A stretch of 57,011 nt of DNA from Myxococcales bacterium (GTDB lineage: Bacteria; Myxococcota_A; Polyangia; Polyangiales; JAFGIB01): contig JAOUOP010000009.1 in assembly GCA_029880325.1 (NCBI GenBank), positions 1-57,011 of the forward strand, in the 5' to 3' direction. The notes beneath the pieces are model-generated. The model searched no databases. It saw nothing but the letters and a program-made list of their open reading frames with translations, and had not been told where the DNA came from. Position numbers and translations under genes: made by a program. The stretch's first letter is position 1. The number at the start of each line of letters is the position of its first letter. Positions 1 to 8,381 of the stretch are shown here, piece after piece.

Positions 1-79
1 TGATGAGATGGCCGTGATCAACATCCGACGGCACCGATTCCATCCAGAATGGAACTACACAATCTCACCGAGGTCATAG
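1..79 (+). CDS. ISAzo13-like transposase, 3' end only
   Basis: Reading from base 2, 25 codons and a TAG stop give a tail with the core FHPEWNYTISPR. Transposases of the ISAzo13 family end in this way (an aromatic FH-x-EWNYT core a few residues before the stop); the match is from memory of the family. The rest of the gene lies to the left of the window. The following bases, 80-210, hold no gene that I can support and probably include the right end of the element, but I cannot place its terminal repeat. The catalytic residues are outside the window, so activity cannot be judged. Confidence 0.65.
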   Translation, partial: DEMAVINIRRHRFHPEWNYTISPRS

Positions 80-210
80 ACTTCGCCTGCACGCGCGAAC
101 CGATCGCCTTGTTTTTGCACGGGCCCTCAGCTTGGCTCCAAACGCGGATTCTTTGATACCTCGCGCGGGCGCTGAATTCCATGGCTGTCGGGCTGGGGCA
201 GGCATGCGCA

Positions 211-376
211 CCTAAGCGTCCGTCCCGAAATAAACCGATCGCCTCGGCGCCGATCCATCCCCGCCAGCTGCGTTGCGAATCCTCGAAATACAGGGAGTAT
301 GCCATCGGATTCGCGCCTTGCTGGCGGGGCGCCTCGACGCCGATCCGATCGGTTTATTTCGGGACGGACGCTTAGG
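211..376. repeat. 166-bp palindromic element (MITE-like)
   Basis: A perfect 31-bp inverted repeat occupies 211-241 and 346-376. The symmetry continues inward in patches: CCCCGCCAG near 257 pairs with CTGGCGGGG near 321, and GCGAATCC near 275 pairs with GGATTCGC near 306. The whole element can therefore fold into one long imperfect hairpin. It lies next to a transposase remnant and against the 3' end of the methyltransferase gene, whose stop codon (212-214) is inside the distal arm. No coding capacity of its own is evident. A non-autonomous palindromic element is the simplest reading. Confidence 0.7.
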
Positions 377-988
377 CACCGCGAGGCCCCAGTACTGGAA
401 ACCAGCAAAGCGCGGCGTCGACGGCAGGTACATGGTCTCGAGCTCCTCGATTACAAAACCCGCTTCCCGCAGCGCCGCCGGGATGTCGCGATCGAGGTTG
501 CAGCCCCCGGCCATGAGCCTCCAGGCCGGATTGATGCGCCGCTGCCATTTGCTCACCTCGGGATCGGGCGCGAGGCCGTGCTCGGTAAACAGCAGCCTGC
601 CGCTGGGCTTGAGCACCCGCCGCATCTGGGCCAAGGCCGCCGGCGCGTCGGCGATGGTGCAGAGGGTGTAGGTCAAGACCACCGTGTCGACGCTGGCATC
701 CTCGAGCGGGATCTGCTCGCCCGGCAGCTCCAACCACTCGACTGGAAAAGGCGCCTGCTCCACCCGCGGCTGCGCCCTCCGCCGCATGCCCTCGGAGGGC
801 TCCAGGCCGAAGACCATCTCGACCCGCTCGGGTTCATAGAATGGGAGATTCAGCCCCGAGCCCATCCCGATCTCCAGCACCCGTCCCTGCGCGCGCGGCA
901 CGACCTTCTGGCGCTGCTTGCCGATCGGTTTCGTACCGCAGCCCATGTCGATGAGGTGCGGAAGAATGTAGCGGTCGTACAGGCCCAT
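212..988 (-). CDS. class I SAM-dependent methyltransferase with element-derived C-terminus
   Basis: A 258-residue product. The start at 988 gives MGLYDRYILPHLID, typical of a small soluble methyltransferase family, and GGAG lies upstream. The SAM-binding loop VLEIGMGSGLN is at about residues 38-47, followed by GLEPSEGM and a motif-IV region with LTYTLCTI. The native-looking protein ends near residue 204 (YWGLAV). From residue 205 the frame reads through the palindromic element and stops in its far arm, which adds about 54 Arg- and Pro-rich residues. The substrate is unknown. The gene lies 229 bp downstream of the polyene-type operon, with no evidence that it belongs to that pathway. Confidence 0.8.
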   Translation of the reverse strand: MGLYDRYILPHLIDMGCGTKPIGKQRQKVVPRAQGRVLEIGMGSGLNLPFYEPERVEMVFGLEPSEGMRRRAQPRVEQAPFPVEWLELPGEQIPLEDASVDTVVLTYTLCTIADAPAALAQMRRVLKPSGRLLFTEHGLAPDPEVSKWQRRINPAWRLMAGGCNLDRDIPAALREAGFVIEELETMYLPSTPRFAGFQYWGLAVPKRPSRNKPIGSASRRPASKARIRWHTPCISRIRNAAGGDGSAPRRSVYFGTDA

Positions 989-1217
989 GGGTCGGAGTCT
1001 CCTGCGTGAGCCTAACCATTGTGCCGCTGCTTGTCTCGACCTGTCGCGCCCCCGCATCGCCCTCTTGATTACGGCAAGCCCAGGGTCGCCACGACCTCTC
1101 AATCGGAGACCACGACCTTCTGCAGCACGTGGGCGCCGGCCTGCGAGCAATGCTGATGAAAGACCTCGACTGAGGGAGCGCGGCGGAGCGGCCGTCTGGA
1201 CCCTCATCAAGTCAAGC

Positions 1218-2402
1218 TCAACCCCGACGCCGCACCGAGCGCAGCAAGGTGTCATGAAAACGATTGTCGCTGCGCCACAGGTCCCCGGCCAACATGCTGA
1301 TGAGGCCCGCACGCAACTCCGGGTCGGGGCGGGGCGCGAAGAAGAGGTTGTGAACCATGCGCGTGTTGTAGAAGCGGTCGATCAGGGCGCCCACGCTGCC
1401 ATAGGCGAGCTGCATGTGCTCGGACAGGGGCGCCATCAGCTCGGGCTCGTGCTCGCGCTGGGCGCGTAGGGCCGGATCGAGTAGCTCGGCGGCGCGCACA
1501 GCGCCGACCATGGCCAGGGCGACGCCGGAGCTGAAGACGGGGTCGAGGAAGCAGGCGGCATCGCCGATGCAGACGCTGCGCGCACCGCTGGGCGTCCTAT
1601 TTCGATAGCTGAAGTTGCGCACGATGCGTGGCGCCGTGCGCGCGCTGCCCGCGGTCAGCTCCCCGACCAGCTCCGACGCAGCCACGGCCGCTTCGAAGGC
1701 TTCGAGGCCCATCTTGCCGCGGCGCTTGACCAGGCCCACGCTCAAGCTGCGGTCGCACAGGGGGATCAGCCACAGCCAGCCATCTTCGACCATCAGGATG
1801 CGAATGTTGCCGAGCGCGCCGATGCGCGCGACGGCGGCATCCCCGAGGCCCTGGTAGTGGGCGAAGACCGCCGCCCGGCCGTAGCCGCGGTGCCCCTCGA
1901 TGCTGCGGCGAGCGCGACCGAGCATGGCGTCCTGGCCGCTGGCGTCGATCAGGTAGCGCGCGCACACCACCTGGCCGTCGGCACGCAACTCGACGCCGTC
2001 GTCATCGATGTCCACGCCCTCCACCAAAACTCCCATGCGCAGCTCGGCGCCGCGGGCTTCGGCCTGCTGCAGGAGCTCGAAGTCGAAGCGTGAACGCTCC
2101 ACCTGATAGGCATGGCGCGCTGTGCCGGGCAGCGCCTCGGCGAAGTCGAAGGAAGCGCTTTCACCGCTGGCCTCGTCGATGAACTCGGCTCCCTGCTTGT
2201 GCTGGTAGCGTGAAGAGTCGAGCTCGACGCCGAGCAGCTCGAGAATCGGCAGGCTGACCGGCAGCAGGCTTTCGCCGATGTGAAAGCGCGGGAAACGCTC
2301 GCGGTCGAAGACGACCACGCGATGACCCCGGCGTGCCAGCAGGTTGGCCGCGGTCGAGCCCGCCGGACCGGCGCCCACGATGGCGACGTCGATGGGCGCC
2401 AT
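1218..2402 (-). CDS. FAD-dependent oxidoreductase, halogenase-like
   Basis: A 394-residue flavoprotein. The FAD-binding GxGxxG motif is GAGPAG at residues 10-15, followed by GESLLP at 43-48. The WxWxIP motif of flavin-dependent halogenases is present as WLWLIP at 209-214, and K69 lies in a position similar to the catalytic lysine of those enzymes. A second FAD motif with GDAACFLDP follows. Related enzymes occur in aryl-polyene and flexirubin gene sets, where their reaction is not settled. It is the last gene of the minus-strand operon, 6 bp after the ketosynthase, so a role in tailoring the polyene chain is inferred. True halogenation is not shown. Confidence 0.8.
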   Translation of the reverse strand: MAPIDVAIVGAGPAGSTAANLLARRGHRVVVFDRERFPRFHIGESLLPVSLPILELLGVELDSSRYQHKQGAEFIDEASGESASFDFAEALPGTARHAYQVERSRFDFELLQQAEARGAELRMGVLVEGVDIDDDGVELRADGQVVCARYLIDASGQDAMLGRARRSIEGHRGYGRAAVFAHYQGLGDAAVARIGALGNIRILMVEDGWLWLIPLCDRSLSVGLVKRRGKMGLEAFEAAVAASELVGELTAGSARTAPRIVRNFSYRNRTPSGARSVCIGDAACFLDPVFSSGVALAMVGAVRAAELLDPALRAQREHEPELMAPLSEHMQLAYGSVGALIDRFYNTRMVHNLFFAPRPDPELRAGLISMLAGDLWRSDNRFHDTLLRSVRRRG

Positions 2403-2408
2403 CGGGAC

Positions 2409-3638
2409 TCACAGCCTCCGCAGGATGAGCGAGGTGTTGATGCCGCCAAAGGCGAAGTTATTGCTCATCACGATCTTCGGCGCCTGGGCCCGCGGCTCGC
2501 CCATGATGAAGTCGACCTCGCCGCAGCGCGGATCGGGCTGGTCCAGGTTCCTGCTGGGCGCGAGGAAGCCGTCGCGCATCATGGCCAGGCAGAAGATGGC
2601 TTCGATGGCGCCGCACGCCCCAAGTGTGTGCGCCGTATAACCCTTGGTTGAGCTTATTGGAACCTTCGATCCCAGCACTTGCGCAGTAGCCAGAGACTCG
2701 GCGATGTCGCCGGCCTCGGTGGCCGTGCCGTGACCGTTGACGTAGTCGATCTGCTCGCTTGCGACTCCGGCGTCCTCGAGGGCCAAGCGCATGGCGCCGG
2801 CCATGCCGGTGACCGAGGGCGCGGTCACGTGGGTGCCGTCGCAGTTGGTACCGTAGCCGATGACTTCCGCATAAATGGAGGCGCCGCGGCGGCGGGCGCG
2901 CTCGTAGTCCTCGAGCACCAGCGTGCCGGCGCCCTCACCCACCACCAGGCCGTCGCGGTCGGCGTCGAAGGGCCGCGGCGTCAGCTCGGGGCGGTCGTTG
3001 TAGCGGGTGGAGGTGGCGTAGAGCAGGTCGAAGATGGCCGCGTGCACGAAGTGCAGCTCCTCGGCGCCGCCGCAGATCATGACGTCCTGGCGGCCCAGCA
3101 GGATCGTCTCGTAGCCGGCTCCGATGGCCTGGCTGCCGCTGACGCAGGCGGCCACCGTCGAGTGGATGCGGCCGTGGATCTCGAAAAACTGCGCCAGGTT
3201 CGCCGCGCAGGTGTGACTCATGAACTTCAAATAAGAGGTGGCGCTGAGTCCGCCCAGGCTGCGGGTCGACAAGAGCCGACTGCAGAAGTCCTCGAGTTCC
3301 ACCGATGACCCGTGGGTCGAACCATAGGCCAGGCCCGTACGCCCCGAACTCAGGGTCTCGCTGTCGAGCCCGGCGTCGCGCACGGCGGCGTCAGTGGCGT
3401 GGGCGGAGAGCAGGCCGACCCGGCCCATGGTGCGGGCCTTCTTGCGCGGAAAGCGCTTGAAGTCGAGGCCCAGGGCCGGCGCTCCGAGGCGCGTGCGCAG
3501 CTCGCCGATCTGCGACCAATCCTCCATCACGCGCACGCCATGGCGCCCGCTGCCGAGGGCGGCGGCGACGCTGTCCAGATCGTGACCGATGGGCGAAGCC
3601 AGGCCCACACCCGTGATCACCACGCGGCGTTCGCTCAT
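2409..3638 (-). CDS. beta-ketoacyl-ACP synthase (ApeR-like)
   Basis: A 409-residue condensing enzyme of the FabF class. The Cys-His-His triad is complete: C165 in AACVSGS, H303 in NGHGTATEAGD and H337 in STKGYTAHTLG, followed by the C-terminal NNFAFGG motif. It should catalyse decarboxylative condensation of malonyl-ACP with an acyl primer. Its start overlaps the ketoreductase stop by 4 bp, so the genes are translationally coupled. The set of two ketosynthases, a chain-length factor, a hotdog dehydratase and a ketoreductase matches aryl-polyene clusters, in which this type is called ApeR. The ACP is not in this window. Confidence 0.88.
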   Translation of the reverse strand: MSERRVVITGVGLASPIGHDLDSVAAALGSGRHGVRVMEDWSQIGELRTRLGAPALGLDFKRFPRKKARTMGRVGLLSAHATDAAVRDAGLDSETLSSGRTGLAYGSTHGSSVELEDFCSRLLSTRSLGGLSATSYLKFMSHTCAANLAQFFEIHGRIHSTVAACVSGSQAIGAGYETILLGRQDVMICGGAEELHFVHAAIFDLLYATSTRYNDRPELTPRPFDADRDGLVVGEGAGTLVLEDYERARRRGASIYAEVIGYGTNCDGTHVTAPSVTGMAGAMRLALEDAGVASEQIDYVNGHGTATEAGDIAESLATAQVLGSKVPISSTKGYTAHTLGACGAIEAIFCLAMMRDGFLAPSRNLDQPDPRCGEVDFIMGEPRAQAPKIVMSNNFAFGGINTSLILRRL

Positions 3639-4357
3639 GCCAACCCTCCGTTGATGCCGATCACTTGACCGGTGATATAGCCCGCCTCGTCACTGGCGAG
3701 AAAGCGGACCAGGGCGGCGACCTCTTCGGGCCGGCCCAGCCGCCGCATCGGGATCACCTTCTTGAGCACGTCGATCGGGGCGGCGGCGATCATGTCGGTC
3801 TCGACCGGGCCCGGCGAGACGGCGTTGACGGTGACCTTGCGCTTGGCCAACTCGGCCGCGAGCGTGCGCACGGCACCGATCAAGCCCGCCTTGGCCGCCG
3901 CGTAGTTGGCCTGGCCGCGATTGCCGACCTGACCAGAGACCGAGGTGATGCAGACGATGCGGCCCCGGCGCCGGCTCACCATGGGCATCACCAACGGTTG
4001 AGTGACGTTGAAGAAGCCGTGCAGGGTCGTCTCGATCACGCTGGTCCATTGCTCTCGGGTCATCGCCGGGAACGCCGCGTCGCGCGCGATGCCAGCGTTG
4101 TTGACCAACACGCCGATGGGCCGCGGATCCTCGAGCAGCGCCCCGAGGGCTGCGCCCGTGGCCTCGGCGTCGCGCACGTCGAAGGGCGACAGCACCGCTT
4201 CACCGCCGAGCCCCTCGATGCGCTCGCGCACGGCCTCGGCCGCCGCGTGGTTTTCCCTGTAGTTCAGGATCAGCGGATGGCCGGCCTCGGCCAGGGCCAC
4301 CGCGATCGCCGCGCCGATGCCACGGCTGGCTCCCGTTACCAACGCCCTATCCTTCAC
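3635..4357 (-). CDS. 3-oxoacyl-ACP reductase (ApeQ/FabG-like)
   Basis: A 240-residue classical short-chain dehydrogenase. It has the nucleotide loop TGASRGIG near residues 8-15, NNAG near 86-89 and the catalytic set S139, Y152 and K156 in SVSGQ...NYAAAK. The C-terminus GYITGQVIGINGG is typical of FabG. It should reduce the 3-keto group of the growing ACP-bound chain with NADPH. It overlaps the dehydratase gene upstream and the ketosynthase gene downstream by 4 bp each, placing it firmly in the polyene operon. A housekeeping FabG role is possible, but the context argues for ApeQ. Confidence 0.88.
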   Translation of the reverse strand: MKDRALVTGASRGIGAAIAVALAEAGHPLILNYRENHAAAEAVRERIEGLGGEAVLSPFDVRDAEATGAALGALLEDPRPIGVLVNNAGIARDAAFPAMTREQWTSVIETTLHGFFNVTQPLVMPMVSRRRGRIVCITSVSGQVGNRGQANYAAAKAGLIGAVRTLAAELAKRKVTVNAVSPGPVETDMIAAAPIDVLKKVIPMRRLGRPEEVAALVRFLASDEAGYITGQVIGINGGLA

Positions 4358-4833
4358 CGCGTCTCCTTTTCAGGCGGCCGTAAAACCGTGACGCTGCCGG
4401 ATGCGAGCAGCCTGTCGCCAGCATGCACCTCGCAGTTGAAGCGTCCCACGCTACCTTCACCGAGGATGCAGCGCACCTCGACCGAAAGCGTATCGCCCAC
4501 CTCGAAGTACTCGACCTCGAGCACGAGGCGCCGCACGGCGACCAGATAACCAATCTTGGGTGTACCAGTTTTTCCCGACTCCTGCCCCCTTCGGCGGCGC
4601 TCGCGCTCACCCACGAAAGCTGCCACCGTCTGGGCCATGTACTCCATGGCCAGTACCGCCGGCACGCGGCCATCGCTGGCAAAAAGATCGTCGTCGCGCA
4701 GGGTGACGCGGCACAGGGCGCGCTCGTCATCCCATTCGACGAGTTCATCGAGCAGCAGCATGGGAGGCCGATGGGGAACCAGCGCTTCGATCGCGGGCAC
4801 GGAGGGGACATTCACTTTCGGTTGAAGACCCAC
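4354..4833 (-). CDS. 3-hydroxyacyl-ACP dehydratase (ApeP-like hotdog)
   Basis: A 159-residue single hotdog-fold protein. The catalytic His is H21 in VPHRPPML and the acidic partner is E64 in AMEYMAQ, the arrangement of FabZ/FabA-like dehydratases found in aryl-polyene operons. It should remove water from the 3-hydroxyacyl-ACP to give the conjugated double bonds. Its stop overlaps the start of the ketoreductase (ATGA), and it begins 9 bp after the chain-length-factor gene. Pairing a dehydratase with this reductase in every extension round explains how a fully conjugated chain would arise. Confidence 0.86.
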   Translation of the reverse strand: MGLQPKVNVPSVPAIEALVPHRPPMLLLDELVEWDDERALCRVTLRDDDLFASDGRVPAVLAMEYMAQTVAAFVGERERRRRGQESGKTGTPKIGYLVAVRRLVLEVEYFEVGDTLSVEVRCILGEGSVGRFNCEVHAGDRLLASGSVTVLRPPEKETR

Positions 4834-4842
4834 GCCCCTGAC

Positions 4843-5610
4843 CTAACCCCTGCGCTCCACGTCCACGCAAAAGCGCTGGTCGGGATCGCGCCCCAGTTCC
4901 ACCGCCCCGCCCGGACCGTGCACGATGGCCCGAAGCAGCCCGAACTCGGGCGACTCCGCAGCCACGGGCGCAGCGGGCGCAGAGGCCGGCACCATGCGCA
5001 GATCGCAGAGTCGCGCCAAGGGACCCGAGTCCGGGTCCTCGGGCCCGGCCTCACATGCCAGGTGCAGCGCCAGGGCGCAGCGGGGCTCTTCGATGCGACC
5101 GCGAAGGAAGTCCGGCGTAGCTTCATCTGCGGTGGCGACCACCACCTCTCCACCGTGACAGGCCAACCACGCCATCGCCTCGGCCAGGGTCGCGCCCAGG
5201 GTGCCATCGCCAGCGGCCACGCAGTTAGAATAGCCGCGATTGCCGAGGGCGATGGAAAGCTGGCCCAGGGCGCTGTTGTGCACGCTGGCCTGGAACTTGG
5301 CCGGCGACAGCGAGCCGTCGTCCTGGTGCATCATCGCAAGCAGCGTGGCCATGGTCTCGAGCTCGCCGTAGACGGAACCAAATACCAGGGGTGTCGTCGC
5401 CAAGTCCACCTGGCTGCCGGCGACCAGCCCATCGAGGACCTCGGCCAACATGCGCGCAAGCCAGCTGGCGCGCCCGCGCGGACGCGGCGGCAGCAGCGCG
5501 GCTCGCGGTTTTTCGAGCCCCTCGGCCCGGGCCCCGTCGCGCCAGGCTTGTAGACTCGGATATTCGGGTGTCCACAGGGCCGCGCCGCGCACGTAGGCAT
5601 CCAGGCTCAT
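4843..5610 (-). CDS. ketosynthase-like chain-length factor (ApeC-like)
   Basis: A 255-residue protein related to the N-terminal half of ketosynthases. It keeps segments such as FGSVYGELETM, NSALGQLSIALGN and VAAGDGTLGATL. The position where an active ketosynthase carries its cysteine nucleophile reads VAAGDGT, so it cannot condense by itself. This fits the short 'beta-ketoacyl synthase chain length factor' family, which pairs with an active ketosynthase in aryl-polyene systems. Its start overlaps the stop of the upstream ketosynthase by 4 bp, which supports a KS-CLF heterodimer. The function is inferred from family and context. Confidence 0.75.
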   Translation of the reverse strand: MSLDAYVRGAALWTPEYPSLQAWRDGARAEGLEKPRAALLPPRPRGRASWLARMLAEVLDGLVAGSQVDLATTPLVFGSVYGELETMATLLAMMHQDDGSLSPAKFQASVHNSALGQLSIALGNRGYSNCVAAGDGTLGATLAEAMAWLACHGGEVVVATADEATPDFLRGRIEEPRCALALHLACEAGPEDPDSGPLARLCDLRMVPASAPAAPVAAESPEFGLLRAIVHGPGGAVELGRDPDQRFCVDVERRG

Positions 5611-6794
5611 GCCGTGTGCTCCAGGACGACGCTGACATTGCTGCCACCAAAGGCGAAGGAGTTGCTGAGCGCGCGCCGCACCTTCAGCGCGCTCGCTTGC
5701 TCGACCACGGCGATGTCCAGCTCGGGATCGACGGGCTCGCAGCCGCGGCTTTGCGGAATCAGCCCATGCTCCATGCTCAGGAGCGTCAATGCCGCTTCGA
5801 TGCCGCCAGCGGCGCCCAGGGCGTGGCCCGTGTAGCCCTTGGTGGACAGCACCTTGGGCGCGTGGGGGAAACGGGCGGCGATGGCCGTGGCTTCGGCCGC
5901 GTCGTTGAGCGGCGTGCCGGTGCCGTGGGCGTTGATCAGCTCGATGGCGTCGGGCTCCAGGCCCGCCAGAGCCAGCGCCGCACCCATGGCCTGGGCCGCA
6001 CCACGACCGCCGGGATCGGGCGCCGTCATGTGATGGGCATCGGAACTCTCACCCACACCGAGCAGGCGATGGGGCCCATCGCCACCGCGCTCGAGCACGA
6101 AAAAAGCCGCGCCTTCGCCGATGTTCAAGCCCACGCGCTGGCTCGAAAAGGGCCTGCAGGGCTGCTCCGAGAGAATGCCCAGGCTGCGAAAGCCGCGCAC
6201 CGTCATCTGGCATAGGGCGTCGACGCCGCCCACCAGCATGGCGTCGGCCAGGCCGGCGGCGATCATGCGCTGGGCCGTTCCGAAGGCCTTTCCCGACGAC
6301 GAGCAGGCGGTGGAGACCACCAGGGCCGGACCGCGCGCGCCCACGAGTTCGCGGACCATGGCCAGTACAGCACCAAAGCGATGCTGGCGCACCGGCGAAT
6401 ACCCCCACGGTAGCTCACCGCTCTGCACATATTGGGCGTAGGCCCGCTCGGTGGTGTCGAGCCCGGCGGTGGAGCTGCCGACGACGATGCCCACGCGGCT
6501 GTCACCGAAGCGCGCCCGCAGCCGCGCGAGGCTCGGCTCGAGCGGCTCCAGCGCCAGCAGCACAAGCCGCGCAAGCCGCGTGTCGAAATCGCTGAGCGCC
6601 CCGGGCAGGGCCGGTAGCGGGCCCTCGACCACACCGCACACGCTGGCGAAGGGCAGCTCGAAGGGCGGCGCGCCCAGCGACCCCTCGGCCTTGGAGAGCC
6701 CACGCCAGACCGCCTCGCGGGTGCGGCCAAGGCAGCAGCAGAGCGCGTAGTCGGCGATGCCGAGGGGCGGTAGCGTCTTCGGGGTCACTGCCAT
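5607..6794 (-). CDS. beta-ketoacyl-ACP synthase (ApeO-like)
   Basis: A 395-residue ketosynthase starting at MAVTPKTLPP. Longer upstream reading would run into the hydrolase gene and has no family-like sequence. The triad is complete: C164 in STACSSSG, H290 in NAHGTGTPLND and H324 in STKGYTGHALG, with the C-terminal NSFAFGGSN. The N-terminal third is shorter and more divergent than in FabF, as expected for the ApeO type. It is the first gene of the overlapping operon and overlaps the chain-length factor, its likely heterodimer partner. An 82-bp gap separates it from the hydrolase gene, so a promoter there or upstream read-through are both possible. Confidence 0.86.
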   Translation of the reverse strand: MAVTPKTLPPLGIADYALCCCLGRTREAVWRGLSKAEGSLGAPPFELPFASVCGVVEGPLPALPGALSDFDTRLARLVLLALEPLEPSLARLRARFGDSRVGIVVGSSTAGLDTTERAYAQYVQSGELPWGYSPVRQHRFGAVLAMVRELVGARGPALVVSTACSSSGKAFGTAQRMIAAGLADAMLVGGVDALCQMTVRGFRSLGILSEQPCRPFSSQRVGLNIGEGAAFFVLERGGDGPHRLLGVGESSDAHHMTAPDPGGRGAAQAMGAALALAGLEPDAIELINAHGTGTPLNDAAEATAIAARFPHAPKVLSTKGYTGHALGAAGGIEAALTLLSMEHGLIPQSRGCEPVDPELDIAVVEQASALKVRRALSNSFAFGGSNVSVVLEHTA

Positions 6795-6876
6795 GGATTT
6801 CGCTGCCCCGCGAAGAGCCGAAGGGGCCATTGTACGTCGCAAGGCGGCGGAAGACGACGCCGGATTGGGGCCGCAG

Positions 6877-7719
6877 TCAACCTCCGCAACGGCCGGGTGC
6901 CATCGGCAACCCGGCGTCGCAGATCGAGCCGAGCAGCCACGGCCCATCGCGCTGCAGCAGGTCCCGATGGTCACAGCCCTCGCAGATCGAAAGCGTTCGC
7001 GCGGGCGGCGCGGCGTCGAAGAGGGCACGGGCATTCCATGGCGGCCAGGTGCGGTCGCGATCGCCGTGGACAATCAGCTTGGGAAAGCCCCCCATGGCGC
7101 CGAGCTTGGCGCGCGTGTCGAGTTCGAGGTCGCTCACGAAGGAGCCCGGTACCTCGAAGTGGGTGTTGCTCTCGAGCTGCTCGGCCAGGGAGGTGAAAGT
7201 CGCCGCCAGGATCAGGCCCCCGGGCCCGCCCTCGAGCGCCACCCGGGCGGCGGCACTGCCACCCATGGATTCGCCGTAGACCACGACGCGCGACGGCTCG
7301 ACGCCCTCGGTCGTCACCAGAAAATCAAAGGCGGCCAGGGCGTCGCGTTCCAGGCTCGCGTCGCTGAAGCCATCGCCCCCGCTGGCCCCAAAGCCGCGGT
7401 AATCGAAGATCAAGACCTGGTAGCCGAGCGCGTACAGGGCCTGCACCTTCGGCCAGGCGCGCTGCAGGTTTTCGGCAGCGCCGTGGCAGAAGAGCAGCAC
7501 TGGCGCGCCGGGCTCGGGCTGTCGAGCAAAGGCCGCCTCGAGGCGCTGGCCGTCGACCTCGAGGGAGAGGCGCTCGATAAAGGCGTCGTCGATGTCGCTG
7601 CCGGAGAGGTCGTAGCCATCGGTGCGGGCGGTGTCGACGAAGTCCTCCATGCGACAGGCGCTCGACCACGGCAGCAGCGCGAGCGATAACCACAGCGGCG
7701 CCATCCGAATCAGCGTCAT
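6877..7719 (-). CDS. alpha/beta-hydrolase lipoprotein
   Basis: A 280-residue exported hydrolase. The N-terminus is a lipoprotein signal with lipobox SSAC (Cys at about residue 22). The fold is marked by LLFCHGAAEN (oxyanion strand), FDYRGFGAS, the nucleophile elbow GESMGG, the acid strand VHGDRD and a late CDHRD histidine, so the Ser-Asp-His triad appears complete. It resembles the bacterial relatives of ABHD13/Bem46. The substrate is unknown. The next gene upstream overlaps it by 4 bp, so the two are co-expressed. It lies upstream of the polyene operon on the same strand, but a link to that pathway is only positional. Confidence 0.8.
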   Translation of the reverse strand: MTLIRMAPLWLSLALLPWSSACRMEDFVDTARTDGYDLSGSDIDDAFIERLSLEVDGQRLEAAFARQPEPGAPVLLFCHGAAENLQRAWPKVQALYALGYQVLIFDYRGFGASGGDGFSDASLERDALAAFDFLVTTEGVEPSRVVVYGESMGGSAAARVALEGGPGGLILAATFTSLAEQLESNTHFEVPGSFVSDLELDTRAKLGAMGGFPKLIVHGDRDRTWPPWNARALFDAAPPARTLSICEGCDHRDLLQRDGPWLLGSICDAGLPMAPGRCGG

Positions 7720-8363
7720 AGCCGCACCCCAATCGAAAGCGTCGCACCCAAGACGCCAGCGCCACCGGGCGAGAGATAGCGCATCATGGGCCGCCCACCA
7801 TCTTCCCAGGGCCCGAACCAGCGCAGCTCGTGGCTCAAGAAAAACGCGCGACCGTCCCAGCGCAGACCGACAAAGGCGATGCCCAGGTGATCGAGCGCGG
7901 GCGCCAGCGAGACCACGTGGTCCCAGCCGAAGAAGGGCATAAAGGCCCCAAATCGATAACTCATAGTCAACACGAGCTCATCGAGTACCACATGGCCGTC
8001 GAGGTCGGTGGCGTAGTGCAAACCCTGCTGCAGCAGCAGATATGGCAAGCCGGCGGCGACGCCCTCTTGCAAAAGCCGCAGGGCGACGCCGCCATCGACC
8101 CAGACGGTGCCGAAGGCGGGCGCGCCCAGATCCATGCCGAGATAGGCGTCGACGCCGTCCTTGAGGCCGTGGCGCAGGTGGGCATTGAGCACCCCACCGG
8201 GGCCCGTGTAGCTCGAAGCGTAGTCGACCACGAAGGGGCCGCCGCCATTGAGTGCGAGTTCGGTCGCTCCGGGCTCCAGCGTACGCACGGCCCGAACGCC
8301 GGCGCAGCCGCCCTGCACGAGCAGCAAGAGCAGCGGCACGACAGCCCTTGGGAATTCGCGCAC
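7716..8363 (-). CDS. outer-membrane-type lipoprotein, function unknown
   Basis: A 215-residue protein with a lipoprotein signal (lipobox VQGGC near residue 20). The mature part alternates polar and hydrophobic residues with many Gly and aromatic residues, and ends in GATLSIGVRL, which suggests beta strands with a terminal strand as in small outer-membrane barrels. I do not recognise a family. It overlaps the hydrolase gene by 4 bp and starts 18 bp after the stop of the unknown membrane protein, so all three probably share one transcript. Confidence 0.65.
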   Translation of the reverse strand: MREFPRAVVPLLLLLVQGGCAGVRAVRTLEPGATELALNGGGPFVVDYASSYTGPGGVLNAHLRHGLKDGVDAYLGMDLGAPAFGTVWVDGGVALRLLQEGVAAGLPYLLLQQGLHYATDLDGHVVLDELVLTMSYRFGAFMPFFGWDHVVSLAPALDHLGIAFVGLRWDGRAFFLSHELRWFGPWEDGGRPMMRYLSPGGAGVLGATLSIGVRL

Positions 8364-8381
8364 GCTCGTCCGAGCCCCGAT

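Noticed and set aside
1090..1217. Possible 3' gene remnant between the methyltransferase and flavoenzyme genes
   Set aside because: A short stretch reads like a protein tail on the minus strand, but it is too short and has no family match.
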